From a virus, in the IMG/VR virus record IMGVR_UViG_3300042907_000027, positions 1-29,406 of that record: a DNA stretch of 29,406 nt. One strand, written 5' to 3'. The notes under the pieces were generated by a model. The model was not told the origin of the DNA and searched no databases. It was given only the letters and a program-made list of their open reading frames with translations. The position numbers were made by a program, and so were the translations under genes. Positions 29,398 through 29,406 of this stretch are shown here, piece by piece. How positions within the stretch are numbered: position 1 is the stretch's first letter; every line of letters starts with the position of its first letter.

Positions 29398-29406
29398 CTG
29401 CTTGGT

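Noticed and set aside
1-29406. tRNA genes or integration (attachment) sites
   Set aside because: No cloverleaf-like segments or noncoding stretches long enough were seen; nearly every base lies in a minus-strand coding region.

Overview
The window is a section of a tailed double-stranded DNA phage genome, most likely an environmental podovirus-like phage with a P22/SU10-type neck. Evidence is the ordered set of morphogenesis proteins: portal, scaffold, Mu gpT-like major capsid protein, gp4-like neck protein, tail fibres, holin, M15 endolysin, gp11-like adaptor, gp10-like tail hub/nozzle and large low-complexity internal virion proteins. Several small proteins resemble families I recall from freshwater and marine phages. 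The host cannot be read from the sequence. An aquatic Gram-negative bacterium is the best guess, from the virion type and the lysis genes.

All convincing genes lie on the minus strand, so the operon runs from the right edge to the left. Genes are packed with almost no spacing, and many pairs overlap as ATGA, TAATG or TGATG. No tRNA, rRNA, CRISPR array, insertion sequence or plus-strand gene is supported.

In transcription order. (1) 29.4-24.3 kb, head assembly: portal (its start may lie outside the window), two small proteins, a GroES-like co-chaperonin, an acidic scaffold candidate, an uncharacterised protein and a beta-rich head protein. (2) 24.3-21.2 kb: major capsid protein followed by a UUCG-loop terminator, then beta-rich head or fibre-like proteins, with a second UUCG hairpin. 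(3) 21.2-20.0 kb: three very basic small proteins sharing an AKGG motif. (4) 19.9-18.7 kb: gp4-like neck protein with an inserted beta domain, and a small CxxC protein. (5) 18.7-11.5 kb: two fibre proteins, a glycine-rich adhesin with three tandem modules, and two small partners. (6) 11.5-9.8 kb: small membrane proteins, holin and M15 endolysin. (7) 9.8-6.0 kb: adaptor, beta-rich tail protein, gp10-like hub and a 75-aa protein. (8) 6.0-4.6 kb: an acyl carrier protein and a beta-ketoacyl synthase, translationally linked to the tail genes. (9) 4.6-0 kb: an unknown protein, then three internal (ejection) virion protein candidates, the last cut by the left edge.

The most notable content is the ACP/ketosynthase pair inside a virion operon. 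Also notable are the phage GroES placed directly before scaffold and capsid genes, the triplicated glycine-rich adhesin, and two consecutive membrane-protein genes that seem to lack a standard start codon (ATT, and ATA or GTG). Family assignments come from reading motifs and from memory of families; no database search was possible.
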